Shown here in pieces: positions 51,813 through 60,903 of a DNA stretch of 64,000 nt (position 1 is its first letter; the number at the start of each line of letters is the position of its first letter). The stretch lies in the NCBI GenBank assembly GCA_910584615.1, contig CAJUAM010000002.1:62001-126000 (forward strand). Direction: 5' to 3'. This DNA is from an uncultured Dorea sp. (GTDB taxonomy: Bacteria > Bacillota > Clostridia > Lachnospirales > Lachnospiraceae). A model generated the notes under the pieces. That model searched no databases. It was given only the letters and a program-made list of their open reading frames with translations, and had not been told where the DNA came from. The position numbers and the translations under genes were made by a program.

Positions 51813-53117
51813 TCAAAAAATTGTAAGGAAATTCTTGTCCGTTTTATCCATTATATCAGCGCCAAATAGCATAACCTCATCATATGACACAGTCACTACA
51901 TTTTCGAACTGACATTTACATGCGTATTCCCTCATTTCTTCAGCGTGATATTTATTTGCTATAATAATAAGTACTTCTTTTTTAACGCTGGCATAATCAT
52001 GTATTGATTTTACTTTTTTTCCACATGCCGTATACTCCGGATTCTCTGCTGTAACAATAAACTCAATATTTATCCTGCATCCTCTTTGCAGAAGATAATG
52101 ATAGAGTGTACGTCCGGCCATTCCAGCGCCATAGATCAAAACTGTCCCATAAGAATTGATCTTACTGAGCAGTTGCCTTTCTCTTTTCAGGCTGTGATCA
52201 ATCATCTGATTGATTTCATCATCAGACATTACCTCTGGTTTTCTAATCTTTCTACTATCATGTTCTAATAATGACTCATCTATTTCCGCTAATGCCTCTT
52301 CATAATATTTTCTGACATTCTTTTTCTTGTTGTAAATCAGCTTATAGACAAATGAAATATAAGTCCCCATTAAATTAATCACCATATTGGTATGCAGCAT
52401 TTCAAATTGATTTGCATGAGAGGTCTTTAAAACATCTCTGATTCCACTTAAAATCCCTATCATAATATCTGCATTATTATATTGGACAAACTTATCTGTA
52501 TTTCTGACCGCATAGATCCAGTCCCTGATCACGTAAAGTTTACCAGCTTTAGTCATAGTCTCTACAAAAAACGGCGGATCTTGATATCTCCTATAATCAG
52601 GAAATATAATTTTATTATCCTTCAAAAAACATGTATTATAAATAAACTGTGTAAATCCTCCCGTGCTCTGATATTCCCTGTATTTCATGATTTTATTTTC
52701 ATGAAAACACATTCTCGTATCACTTTGGTTCACTTTCCCATCGTTCAAAAAAAGTGCCGAACCCCCGCATACAAATACTTTGTTTTCTATTGCTGCATTA
52801 TATAATTTCTTCAAAGCATCTTTGTCCGGATAAAAATCATCTGAATCCATAAAAGCCGCAAATTCTCCATTTGCATGCTTTATCCCTAAATTCCGTGCCG
52901 CACCCGATCCCTGGTTTTTTTGGTTCAATATAACAATATTTTCATGCCTTTCTACGTATTTATTCAAAATTTTCTCTGTATTGTCTGTAGAACCGTCATT
53001 AATACATATAATCTCTATTGATCTTAATGTCTGTTCCAGACATGAATCCAGGCATTCTTCTAAATGCCTCTCACCATTATATATTGGTATGATCACGCTT
53101 ACCGGTATACTGCACAT
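51813..53117 (-). CDS. Family 2 glycosyltransferase with C-terminal Rossmann module
   Basis: A 434-residue protein. The GT2 part (about 1-230) has VSVIIPIYNGERHLEECLDS, IICINDGSTDNTEKI and AAFMDSDDFYPD (DxD-like). The last 105 residues are the recurrent module (TVLIYGAGMAGRTLYHYL, FIVTAENPEYTACG, VLIIIANKYHAEEM). It is similar in layout to the 32316-33602 protein. ATG at 53117 follows GGAGGG. Substrates are unknown. Confidence 0.83.
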   Translation of the reverse strand: MCSIPVSVIIPIYNGERHLEECLDSCLEQTLRSIEIICINDGSTDNTEKILNKYVERHENIVILNQKNQGSGAARNLGIKHANGEFAAFMDSDDFYPDKDALKKLYNAAIENKVFVCGGSALFLNDGKVNQSDTRMCFHENKIMKYREYQSTGGFTQFIYNTCFLKDNKIIFPDYRRYQDPPFFVETMTKAGKLYVIRDWIYAVRNTDKFVQYNNADIMIGILSGIRDVLKTSHANQFEMLHTNMVINLMGTYISFVYKLIYNKKKNVRKYYEEALAEIDESLLEHDSRKIRKPEVMSDDEINQMIDHSLKRERQLLSKINSYGTVLIYGAGMAGRTLYHYLLQRGCRINIEFIVTAENPEYTACGKKVKSIHDYASVKKEVLIIIANKYHAEEMREYACKCQFENVVTVSYDEVMLFGADIMDKTDKNFLTIF

Positions 53118-53134
53118 ATATTTCCCTCCGCATT

Positions 53135-53917
53135 CTACTGCATCCGCTTAAAGGTTTCTGAAAATCTGTCACTAAATGGCGCATATGGTACATTTTGATA
53201 ATTCTTTGTTTTTCCAAGTACTAATGCCCACTGGTAAAATGTGTCTGGCCGCTGAGTAACATATTGATCCAAAGCAAAATCACGCCTTTTCAAAAAATAA
53301 CATGTTTCATAAATTTCTGCCCCATGACCGATCAATTGTTTCTCCATCTCCTCCACGTTGGTAAAGGAATTAGGATGTTCCTTTTTTCTTGCGTTTACTT
53401 CTGCCACATACGCTTCCTCATCATCCGCGAAATATCTGGAATTTTTCCCCGTGATCAAACATCTGCCGCCCGGCTTTAATACTCTCAATAACTCTGACAG
53501 CACTTTTTCCTGCCTGACCGCATCAAATACAGAAAAACACATGATCTTATCGAACGAATTCTCAGGAAAAGGAATATTTATGCCATCAAACTCAATCAAA
53601 TTCTCTTTAAGCTGCAGCTCCGGATATCTATGGGCTGCATATTCCAGACATACTCCTGATACATCAAGTCCATAATACCCCTGCACTCTCATTTCATTCT
53701 TCTGACGATACAACGCATATAACCGACCTGAACCACATCCATAATCCAATATCTTTTCATCACACGTAACTTCCAGCCTGTCATAAAACTTTAACAATAA
53801 CTTATCATCTACCGTCTTGTCAGCAGCATTGTTATCGTGATTTGCTTCATCTACCTTACGTTCCCAATAAGAAACATAATTATTCCAAAACTCTTTATTA
53901 TTTGTATTATCCTTCAT
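53135..53917 (-). CDS. Class I SAM-dependent methyltransferase
   Basis: A 260-residue protein with the SAM motif ILDYGCGSGRLYALY at about residues 57-71, YGLDVSGVCLEYAA, FDKIMCFSVFDAV and the post-motif VLKPGGRCLITGKN. Substrate unknown. The ATG at 53917 overlaps the end of the upstream deacetylase-like gene by 11 bases, with AGGAG inside that gene's last codons, so translation is coupled. Confidence 0.82.
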   Translation of the reverse strand: MKDNTNNKEFWNNYVSYWERKVDEANHDNNAADKTVDDKLLLKFYDRLEVTCDEKILDYGCGSGRLYALYRQKNEMRVQGYYGLDVSGVCLEYAAHRYPELQLKENLIEFDGINIPFPENSFDKIMCFSVFDAVRQEKVLSELLRVLKPGGRCLITGKNSRYFADDEEAYVAEVNARKKEHPNSFTNVEEMEKQLIGHGAEIYETCYFLKRRDFALDQYVTQRPDTFYQWALVLGKTKNYQNVPYAPFSDRFSETFKRMQ

Positions 53918-55253
53918 TTAATCTCCTTTTGTGCCACTGACACTCTTGCGTATCATAATTTGCCACTTCACAATATCCGTAATCATCTGAAACAGCTATA
54001 CCGATTTTTTGAATCATTGCGTAATCAATTGAATTATAATCAAATGTATAACTCCACTGATTGTCAACTCCATTATCCATATTATCCCACAAAAACCGTC
54101 CGTCTTTAGTCTGAAATGCCAGATATGGCTGTGCCACAAAAAGATTGCCATTCGTTTTTACAATCAGCTTCTTTCCATTCGGCATTGATTTAATCTCACA
54201 TTCCATCTTAATCTTTTTGGGCTTAAGTTCACAATATTCACGCATTGCTGATACAGCATCCATATACTGAAAACTGACCTCAGGGAACTCAGCTTGCGCT
54301 AGTTCTATAAAGCCCCTTATCCGGTCAACTTCATATTCCATATCCTTATAGTCATGATTAGTAAATGCCAAAATTGCCTTACCCTCTCTCTGCGCCAATT
54401 CAAATGCCTCACATACATCCTCAAATGTAATCTCGCAACTTTTCGCATTCATATTCAAACATCTGGTAATCCATCTTTTACAATCACCTTTTTTCTGATA
54501 ATTATCATATGCCGGATGATAAGGCTTCCACTCTGTCGGAGCAAATCGCCAGTCGCCAAACCTACCGTCCATAATATCCGGCTGATCAGTCGCAATACCC
54601 TTGACCGCCTGATTTCCATAATCAAACGGTATCCATTGCTCCAAAAACCAGTGTGCATCTGCTCTCTCTGTATGAAATCCCGGTCTAAACGCTACAGGGA
54701 ACCACTTCCGTTCAATAATCTTGCGCGTCAAAATCTCATTCAAAGTACTTCTCCCCCAAAATGCTGTTCCAGATTCATGATAATTTCCCGAATGTGAAAC
54801 TGGATGGTGATGAAACTGCACTATATCTCCCATGTTTTGCTCACTGATCATATTCATATAATGGTCAAACACCTTATGATGTCCACTATCTCTTCTTCTT
54901 GGATTCTCACCAGTGAACCCAACATGGTCTACACAAAACCAGCTATATTTCCACCCCTGTCCCATATTGTCCGGCAAGCGGAAACGAAAATCCTCGGAAG
55001 TAATCCGTACAAGCATTTTATCAATTGCATTCCAGTCATTACCAATAGCCATCCTGCGAATACCAATAAGATTTTTGACTGCCTCTTCATTACCATGAAG
55101 ATCTAATTTCCCCAAACGTAATTTCGCCAGATTTTCTTCTGTAGGCTCTATATCTATACCATACACTTTCCGGATCTGCTCGAAAGGCACTTCTGGAGCT
55201 TCATATAACGGCCCTTCCGTATCAATGCAGTGAACAACATATACAACTTTCAT
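53907..55253 (-). CDS. Deacetylase-like protein with IDTEG motif
   Basis: A 448-residue protein with a NodB-like set of landmarks: VVHCIDTEGPLYE at the N-terminus, IVQFHHHPVSHSGNYH (His-rich metal region) at about residue 145, VAFRPGFHTERADA and LAFTNHDYKDMEYEV. The C-terminal 120 residues look beta-rich (LIVKTNGNLFVAQPYLAF). It resembles the 34845 protein in its DTEG and His landmarks. A metal-dependent deacetylase on an acylated sugar is the best guess. No signal peptide is seen. The start at 55253 has AGGTTAAGG upstream. Confidence 0.62.
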   Translation of the reverse strand: MKVVYVVHCIDTEGPLYEAPEVPFEQIRKVYGIDIEPTEENLAKLRLGKLDLHGNEEAVKNLIGIRRMAIGNDWNAIDKMLVRITSEDFRFRLPDNMGQGWKYSWFCVDHVGFTGENPRRRDSGHHKVFDHYMNMISEQNMGDIVQFHHHPVSHSGNYHESGTAFWGRSTLNEILTRKIIERKWFPVAFRPGFHTERADAHWFLEQWIPFDYGNQAVKGIATDQPDIMDGRFGDWRFAPTEWKPYHPAYDNYQKKGDCKRWITRCLNMNAKSCEITFEDVCEAFELAQREGKAILAFTNHDYKDMEYEVDRIRGFIELAQAEFPEVSFQYMDAVSAMREYCELKPKKIKMECEIKSMPNGKKLIVKTNGNLFVAQPYLAFQTKDGRFLWDNMDNGVDNQWSYTFDYNSIDYAMIQKIGIAVSDDYGYCEVANYDTQECQWHKRRLNEG

Positions 55254-55273
55254 ATCCTTAACCTTTCTTTTGT

Positions 55274-56014
55274 TTATCTGATATCCAAATACTTGCCTTT
55301 TGACCAGTAATATTGGGCTAATACTTCCATAAGTTCAAAATCACTGTCACTGTCAATATCCAAAACTGCATTATCCTGCATTTCCCAAACCATCGCAAAT
55401 CTGTTTTCTTTACACATATCCAATAGATACTCTCTGGAATAGGCGTATACCGACGCATTCATATCAAAACATTCTGGCAGCTGCTGTCTCGCCGTATAAT
55501 CCGATGAAATCACTCTATCGAAAAATCCTGTTTCATCTTTACAAACTATATTAAAGTATGGATTTCTCCTCGCTTCCACGACACTATACGCAAAATTGCA
55601 TTGCTTATTGTAAATAACCTTTGCAATAGTTCCCTCAACATCTTCCAATTCTCTAAGAGGTGATGTAATATCTAGATCTACAACAAGGTCAAATTTTTTT
55701 CCTGTTAACCGTTCTGCCTCCAGTAATGTATCTTTAATCACATCACTTTTTGCCACAATATCTCCTGCCAGTTCTTTTTTTCTTTCTACAAAAATAAATT
55801 TGCTATCTTTACTCTGAATCTGCTCCAAAAGCAACTCACTATCGGTATTGACCGCCAATTCAATCCTGTCTCCGGTATGTTTATGCTTTTCCAGATATTT
55901 TTTATATATTTCCAATGTATAGTATACAAGCGGCTTTCCGCAAAACATTCTCACATTTTTCCCTACAGCTCCCTTAGAGCCTGCTCTTGCACATATTGTA
56001 AACAAAAAGTTCAT
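55274..56014 (-). CDS. CMP-nonulosonate (acylneuraminate) cytidylyltransferase-like protein
   Basis: A 246-residue nucleotidyltransferase: FTICARAGSKGAVGKNVRMF (CTP loop) at the N-terminus, VNTDSELLLEQI, VVDLDITSPLRELEDVEG and DMNASVYAYSREYLL. This is the NeuA/LegF/PtmB group that activates sialic or legionaminic acid as the CMP sugar. The NeuB-type synthase of the cluster supplies its substrate. ATG at 56014 follows AAAGGAG. Complete. Confidence 0.82.
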   Translation of the reverse strand: MNFLFTICARAGSKGAVGKNVRMFCGKPLVYYTLEIYKKYLEKHKHTGDRIELAVNTDSELLLEQIQSKDSKFIFVERKKELAGDIVAKSDVIKDTLLEAERLTGKKFDLVVDLDITSPLRELEDVEGTIAKVIYNKQCNFAYSVVEARRNPYFNIVCKDETGFFDRVISSDYTARQQLPECFDMNASVYAYSREYLLDMCKENRFAMVWEMQDNAVLDIDSDSDFELMEVLAQYYWSKGKYLDIR

Positions 56015-56019
56015 ATTTC

Positions 56020-56958
56020 TTACTCCTTTGACAAAGCTATTTTTAATGTATTATATGCATTTCCAATCGTGTTCATATTTGCCGTTTTCCCTTCTATGCA
56101 GTCAAAAAAATACTCCAATTCACTAACATAAAAATCCTCTTGAGGAAATGTACGACACAGTATCATCTGATTATTCTTGTATTCAAATATAGTATCAGTT
56201 ATCAGATCCACATCAATTCTCTTTTCATTCGTAAACAATTGTAGAAGACGTTCTGTTTTTTGTCCTATATAATCCAGGTGAATTTCCAAAAACATATTTT
56301 CATATTTTGCCAAATAAATGGATACATCATCACTATCTATCTCTAAATTAGACATATGACCTTTCATATGCATTATTTTCTCTGGCTCTCCAAATAAATC
56401 TAATACATAATCCCACTCATGAATCAAATCAAGAGTCACACCGCCGCCCATTTTGTCTCTTGCTGAGTATATTTTTCTATAATCTGCTCCACTCCTCCAT
56501 GCAGGCAAATATGACGTAGAGATGATCCGCGCGGAAATTATATCGTTATTCTGCAAAACAGAATCTTTCACATATTTAATAACGTTCTTATGACGTAACG
56601 GACATGCAACATAGTACACACTGCCAGGATTTTCCCGTAAGCTTCTTAAATCATAACTCAAAGACTCAAACAAAGGCTTTTCTATAAACAAGTGCTTTGT
56701 TTTTTCTTTCATTTCCCGAATCGTATCATAATGACGGAAAGTCGGGTTAGTAATAAATATAATGTCATAGTCATCCGGCAGATCTTCTGACTGATAAAAC
56801 TGGTTACTAATGATGTTCTGACAATCCTCTGGCAGTTCCCTTCTCCTGCTTCTTAATGCATCAATTTGATATTCCACTTTTCGTTTATTCAGAACACCCC
56901 GTATATTCTCTGTATGCCGTTTGCCTATGGAGCCAAGCCCTATCATGCATATTTTCAA
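56020..56958 (-). CDS. Gfo/Idh/MocA family oxidoreductase (apparently active)
   Basis: A 312-residue protein with IGLGSIGKRHTENIRGV (Rossmann) at the N-terminus, the intact catalytic EKP motif in HLFIEKPLFES at about residue 93, and GGGVTLDLIHEWDYVLDLFG with the conserved D and H at about 170-190. Members oxidise or reduce sugar hydroxyls with NAD(P). The start is a TTG at 56958, with GAGG seven bases upstream. It follows its degenerate neighbour by 9 bases. Confidence 0.8.
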   Translation of the reverse strand: MKICMIGLGSIGKRHTENIRGVLNKRKVEYQIDALRSRRRELPEDCQNIISNQFYQSEDLPDDYDIIFITNPTFRHYDTIREMKEKTKHLFIEKPLFESLSYDLRSLRENPGSVYYVACPLRHKNVIKYVKDSVLQNNDIISARIISTSYLPAWRSGADYRKIYSARDKMGGGVTLDLIHEWDYVLDLFGEPEKIMHMKGHMSNLEIDSDDVSIYLAKYENMFLEIHLDYIGQKTERLLQLFTNEKRIDVDLITDTIFEYKNNQMILCRTFPQEDFYVSELEYFFDCIEGKTANMNTIGNAYNTLKIALSKE

Positions 56959-56967
56959 ACCTAATCC

Positions 56968-57933
56968 TCATCTTTCAATCTCATCTATTAACTGCAGTAT
57001 CTTCTGATCTTCCGTAAAATTGTATAGAGGCTCGCCGCCTTTCAACGTCTCAAAAAAGTTATCTATCTCTTTTGCATATGCAGTCTCATTAATAAAATCC
57101 GCATAGCCATCCTCATGCTTGTAACTGCCTGCCCTTACTGCTTTCATCTCTCCTGTTACAATATCTTTATCCCATAATGAATCTGGCGTGCCGTCCCATC
57201 TGATATAAAACTCTTCATTAAAAACCTCCAGATGATGTACTGCCTGCCTGCTCACAACATCAATTAACAAACTTCCAACATTACCGTTCTCATGCTCGTT
57301 TTGAATCATATAAACGTCCGGAAAATCTAAATCTAAACCAGTAATCTTTCTTTTAATCACATTGAAATTTAAAATCTTTCCAAACGTACGTTGCATCCAT
57401 GGTAATTCAATTGCTAAATACTCTCTGCATCCATTTGTCATTTTATTGCTAACAAAAAAATCTTTCAAATTATCCCATGGATGCCAGTCCGGCAAATACT
57501 GTCCAACATGATATTGATATACACAGGGACTTCTGCTTTGTTTTACTCTTTTATCAATATACTGCATTTCTTCCTTATACATCGGCGTTGAAGAAAGAAA
57601 CAATACCTTTCCCTTCTCTTGTGCTAATCTCTTATTCTCCTCGTATAAATCACTAAGCAGATTAATTTCAGAAAAAACATGCAACTCTCTTTGCAGGCAT
57701 TCCCTGATGATAGAGGCATGAAATTGCGGCGGTGTACATACAAAAGCACAATCAAGCGAATCTTTCACATTATCCAGTGAATGATAACAAGCAATATCAT
57801 ATTCTTTCTTTACACTTTGCACTCTTTCCGTATTATTATCGACTCCTATAATCAAAGCATCTCTCATCACTTCCTTGAGCAGTCTTATTCTTCTCCTGCC
57901 CATTGATCCAAGGCCAATCACGCAGATGTTCAT
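56968..57933 (-). CDS. Gfo/Idh/MocA family protein with degenerate active site
   Basis: A 321-residue relative of the downstream gene. The Rossmann motif is intact (VIGLGSMGRRRIRLL). The catalytic EKP motif reads EIN in LHVFSEINLLSDL, and the conserved D..H region reads CREYLAIELPWMQRTFG. It may be inactive, or may bind a ligand or act as a partner of the intact enzyme. The start is called at 57933 (MNICVIG); a GTG nine bases earlier is possible. Confidence 0.72.
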   Translation of the reverse strand: MNICVIGLGSMGRRRIRLLKEVMRDALIIGVDNNTERVQSVKKEYDIACYHSLDNVKDSLDCAFVCTPPQFHASIIRECLQRELHVFSEINLLSDLYEENKRLAQEKGKVLFLSSTPMYKEEMQYIDKRVKQSRSPCVYQYHVGQYLPDWHPWDNLKDFFVSNKMTNGCREYLAIELPWMQRTFGKILNFNVIKRKITGLDLDFPDVYMIQNEHENGNVGSLLIDVVSRQAVHHLEVFNEEFYIRWDGTPDSLWDKDIVTGEMKAVRAGSYKHEDGYADFINETAYAKEIDNFFETLKGGEPLYNFTEDQKILQLIDEIER

Positions 57934-57951
57934 TTCACCCACCCCTAATCT

Positions 57952-58560
57952 TTATTTCAATTTCTTTGCCGGAACCCCTACATAAGTTCCCGCTTCATTA
58001 ATATCAGAAATTACTACCGCGCCTGCTCCGATCACCGCATGATCGCCAATACTCACTTTATCAATAACCGTACTTCCGGCGCCGCAAAACACATGATCGC
58101 CAATCCGGCACCGTCCGCAAATTGTTGCATGGGGCGCAATATGTGTATGGCTCCCAACAATTGTTTCATGTTCTATGATGCTTCCCGTATTAATGATCAC
58201 ATTATCTCCTACCTTGGCCTGAGGACCTATATAAGCGAGAGGCGCAACAAATGTTCCCGCGCCAATTACCGTTTCCATCCCTACCAATGCAGAATCTGAC
58301 ACAATAGAAACACCTTCTTTGCAATTTTTGTTTTGCAGTTCATTATAGAGTTTGCTGCGCTTATCATTATCACCAACAGCTATGATATAAACATCCTGCT
58401 TCTCAAGCTGGTAATATCTTAGAACATCAATTCCCATAATACGTTCATCTTTATCTGCATTCTCGTCCACAATGATTATTTCTGTGTCCTTATCTCTCTT
58501 TAAAAGAGTATTAATTATACTCCGTGCCTGTCCTCCGCATCCAAATATTACCGTTTTCAT
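57952..58560 (-). CDS. PglD/NeuD-like sugar O- or N-acyltransferase
   Basis: A 202-residue protein. The first 75 residues are a PglD-N-like module: TVIFGCGGQARSIINTLL, IIVDENADKDERIMG, VYIIAVGDNDKRS. This is the closest well-known relative of the recurrent module. The rest is a left-handed beta helix of hexapeptide repeats (VGDNVIINTGSIIEHETIVG, IGDHVFCGAGSTVID), typical of acetyltransferases acting on UDP-amino sugars or sialic-type acids. ATG at 58560 follows AAAAAGGG. Confidence 0.87.
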   Translation of the reverse strand: MKTVIFGCGGQARSIINTLLKRDKDTEIIIVDENADKDERIMGIDVLRYYQLEKQDVYIIAVGDNDKRSKLYNELQNKNCKEGVSIVSDSALVGMETVIGAGTFVAPLAYIGPQAKVGDNVIINTGSIIEHETIVGSHTHIAPHATICGRCRIGDHVFCGAGSTVIDKVSIGDHAVIGAGAVVISDINEAGTYVGVPAKKLK

Positions 58561-58572
58561 AAAATTCCCTTT

Positions 58573-59991
58573 TTACCATACTTTTTTCATAACAGAGGCA
58601 ATCTTTTCAATCTTTACTTCATCCACCTCAAACATTGTAGGAAGATTGATCCCTCTTTTCGAAATCTTTCTGCTTTTCACACATTTTCGCGCATATTGCC
58701 TGTAAATAGGCATTTCACTTAATGGAGTAAAAAACGGTCTCGCATCGATATTATGATATTTTAATTTCTCTATAACCGTATCTCGTACTTTTTCATCCAC
58801 CAACACAGATACAAGCCAAGGTATTTTCTTTCTATCCGGCAGATCATTTCGTTGCATCTGAATTTGGGATATGTTCTCAAATATATGTCTATATTTCTCT
58901 TCAATTTCATAACGCCACTCTAAAATCTTATCGAGATGTTCTAACTGTGCCACGCCAATTGCCGCCTGCATATTTGTCATTCGGTAATTAAATCCAATGA
59001 CTTCATGATAATATTTTCTTTCTTTACTCATTCCATGGTCACGTAAGATACGCATTTTATCATCTAACTCTTTACTGTCAGTAAGACACATCCCGCCCTC
59101 TCCTGTAGTAATCACTTTGTTGCCAAAAAAAGAGAAGCATGAAATAATCCCAAAAGAACCGACTCTCTTATGTTTCCATTCCGCGCCATGCGCTTCCGCG
59201 CAATCTTCTATTACATACAAATCGTTTTTTTCTGCAATATCACAGATTCTTCTCATATCACACGGCTGCCCGTAAATATGCACTGGTATGATTGCTTTCG
59301 TTTTCGGAGTGATCGCTTTTTCTATCTCATACGGATCAATATCCCAGCTATCCTCATCTATATCTACAATAACCGGTCTTGCCCCCGTATAGATAACTGC
59401 ATTAATCGTGGCCGCAAAAGTAATATCCGGTACAATCACCTCATCACCTTCTCCGATCCCCAATGCTGCCAAAGCCAGATGCAGCGCTGTCGTACCATTA
59501 GAAGTCGCAACACCGTATTGTACCCCGCAATACTCGGCAAAATTATTTTCAAACTGTGTAATATATTTTCCTGTACTGGATATCCATGTTGACAGAAATG
59601 CATCCATCAGGTAATTATACTCATTGCCATTCAATTGCGGCTGCGCCAACGCTATATGCTGCCTGTTGCTGCATTCCACATAATCTATAACATGCATATC
59701 CTCATCTAGCAATGGGATAATCTTAAACTTCCCGTCACACTGTTGAAAAATCCTCTGCGCATCTACAGGATTGGATGTATAAGTAAAGTGTTCATTCATA
59801 CAAGTCTTTATAGAATCCCCTAATCCGATTCCGTTAAGCAATGCTCTCCTTATATCTCCGTCAGTCGCAACACCAACCAGCCGCGAATCCGCATCAACAA
59901 CAAATACAATTCCTTTCGAATTCCTGTCAATATATGTCATCACTTCTTTTATGTTTGATTTTTCACTGCATATCAGTTTCCCGCAGTCCAT
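58573..59991 (-). CDS. CBS pair fused to a DegT-type PLP aminotransferase
   Basis: A 472-residue protein. Residues 1-110 are a CBS pair (VFVVDADSRLVGVATDGDIRR, shown in parts; FTYTSNPVDAQRIFQQCDGK, IIPLLDEDMHVIDYV). Residues about 115-472 are a DegT/DnrJ/EryC1/StrS aminotransferase with GVATSNGTTALHLALAALG, VIEDCAEAHGAEWKH and the PLP Lys in SFFGNKVITTGEGGM. It probably aminates a keto-sugar for a nonulosonic acid; the CBS part suggests nucleotide-controlled activity. It overlaps the upstream TIM-barrel gene by 19 bases. ATG at 59991 follows GGAGG. Confidence 0.87.
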   Translation of the reverse strand: MDCGKLICSEKSNIKEVMTYIDRNSKGIVFVVDADSRLVGVATDGDIRRALLNGIGLGDSIKTCMNEHFTYTSNPVDAQRIFQQCDGKFKIIPLLDEDMHVIDYVECSNRQHIALAQPQLNGNEYNYLMDAFLSTWISSTGKYITQFENNFAEYCGVQYGVATSNGTTALHLALAALGIGEGDEVIVPDITFAATINAVIYTGARPVIVDIDEDSWDIDPYEIEKAITPKTKAIIPVHIYGQPCDMRRICDIAEKNDLYVIEDCAEAHGAEWKHKRVGSFGIISCFSFFGNKVITTGEGGMCLTDSKELDDKMRILRDHGMSKERKYYHEVIGFNYRMTNMQAAIGVAQLEHLDKILEWRYEIEEKYRHIFENISQIQMQRNDLPDRKKIPWLVSVLVDEKVRDTVIEKLKYHNIDARPFFTPLSEMPIYRQYARKCVKSRKISKRGINLPTMFEVDEVKIEKIASVMKKVW

Positions 59992-60860
59992 ACAATATTT
60001 TCCTCCGACTCTCCGCCTTTTACAAACTTTAAACTTTTTAAAATATCGCTTATTTCTCCTACCGTTTCCAGCGTCACATTCAGTTTTTCAGTATATATTT
60101 TATAAAGTTCCTTTAATATCACGCTTTCTTCCTGCAAAGGCTTATGTTCATCGCGTATGCCATTATTTTCACTAACATGTATCCATCTAACATGCGGTTT
60201 CAAATACTCACATTGTTTCTCGTACGTAAGTCCAAGCGTATTAGATGAAACATATAAATGTCCCAGATCAAGCAGCAAATCAAAATCAAGTTTTTCTTTC
60301 ATGTACAAAATAGACTGATAATCTGTCATCATAAAATAGTTCTGCTGTTCAAACGCTATATAATTTTCATGGCTAAGTACATTATTTTCCAAGTACAGTT
60401 TTATGTTCCTTTCTCTACATCTCTTGGAAAGTCTTTCATACGCATAGCAAAATCTGCTGTATGCTTCACCTTCATCATAAATAACCTTGCAGTTCACTCT
60501 CCCGCCCAAATCAGATTTCTCTATTTCAATCAAAAAACCTGCGTGAATAGAAAGCACACTACATCCTATTCTTTGCAACAAGTCTATACAGTTATCATAA
60601 TGTTCTAAAGAACGGCGATAGATTTCATCATTGCAAGAAGCAAGATTTACTACAAACGGCTCTTTAGGCGGCGGAAAATAAGCATGACAGGCATATTTCA
60701 GCTGATATCTTTCTTTCCATTCTCTTAAATCATGTTCGATCCCATCATAATAATCTGTTCCGCCGGATAACTCTATATTTCTAATCCCACTCTCTGCCAT
60801 CTGGCATATCACTGTGTCAATTCTATTCTTTTTAATACATGCTGATGAAACATAGATCAT
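59973..60860 (-). CDS. Xylose isomerase-like TIM-barrel protein
   Basis: A 295-residue protein with a TIM barrel and complete metal ligands: Glu in KLYLENNVLSH, Asp and His in LLLDLGHLYVSS, His in WIHVSENNG and Glu in VTLETVGEI. It is placed between the NeuB-like and aminotransferase genes, so it probably acts in the nonulosonic acid set. The reaction is unknown. ATG at 60860 follows AGGGG. Confidence 0.78.
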   Translation of the reverse strand: MIYVSSACIKKNRIDTVICQMAESGIRNIELSGGTDYYDGIEHDLREWKERYQLKYACHAYFPPPKEPFVVNLASCNDEIYRRSLEHYDNCIDLLQRIGCSVLSIHAGFLIEIEKSDLGGRVNCKVIYDEGEAYSRFCYAYERLSKRCRERNIKLYLENNVLSHENYIAFEQQNYFMMTDYQSILYMKEKLDFDLLLDLGHLYVSSNTLGLTYEKQCEYLKPHVRWIHVSENNGIRDEHKPLQEESVILKELYKIYTEKLNVTLETVGEISDILKSLKFVKGGESEENIVWTAGN

Positions 60861-60903
60861 ACTCTGCCCCTTTTATTCCCAATGCACTGCATAAAAGATA
60901 TCA

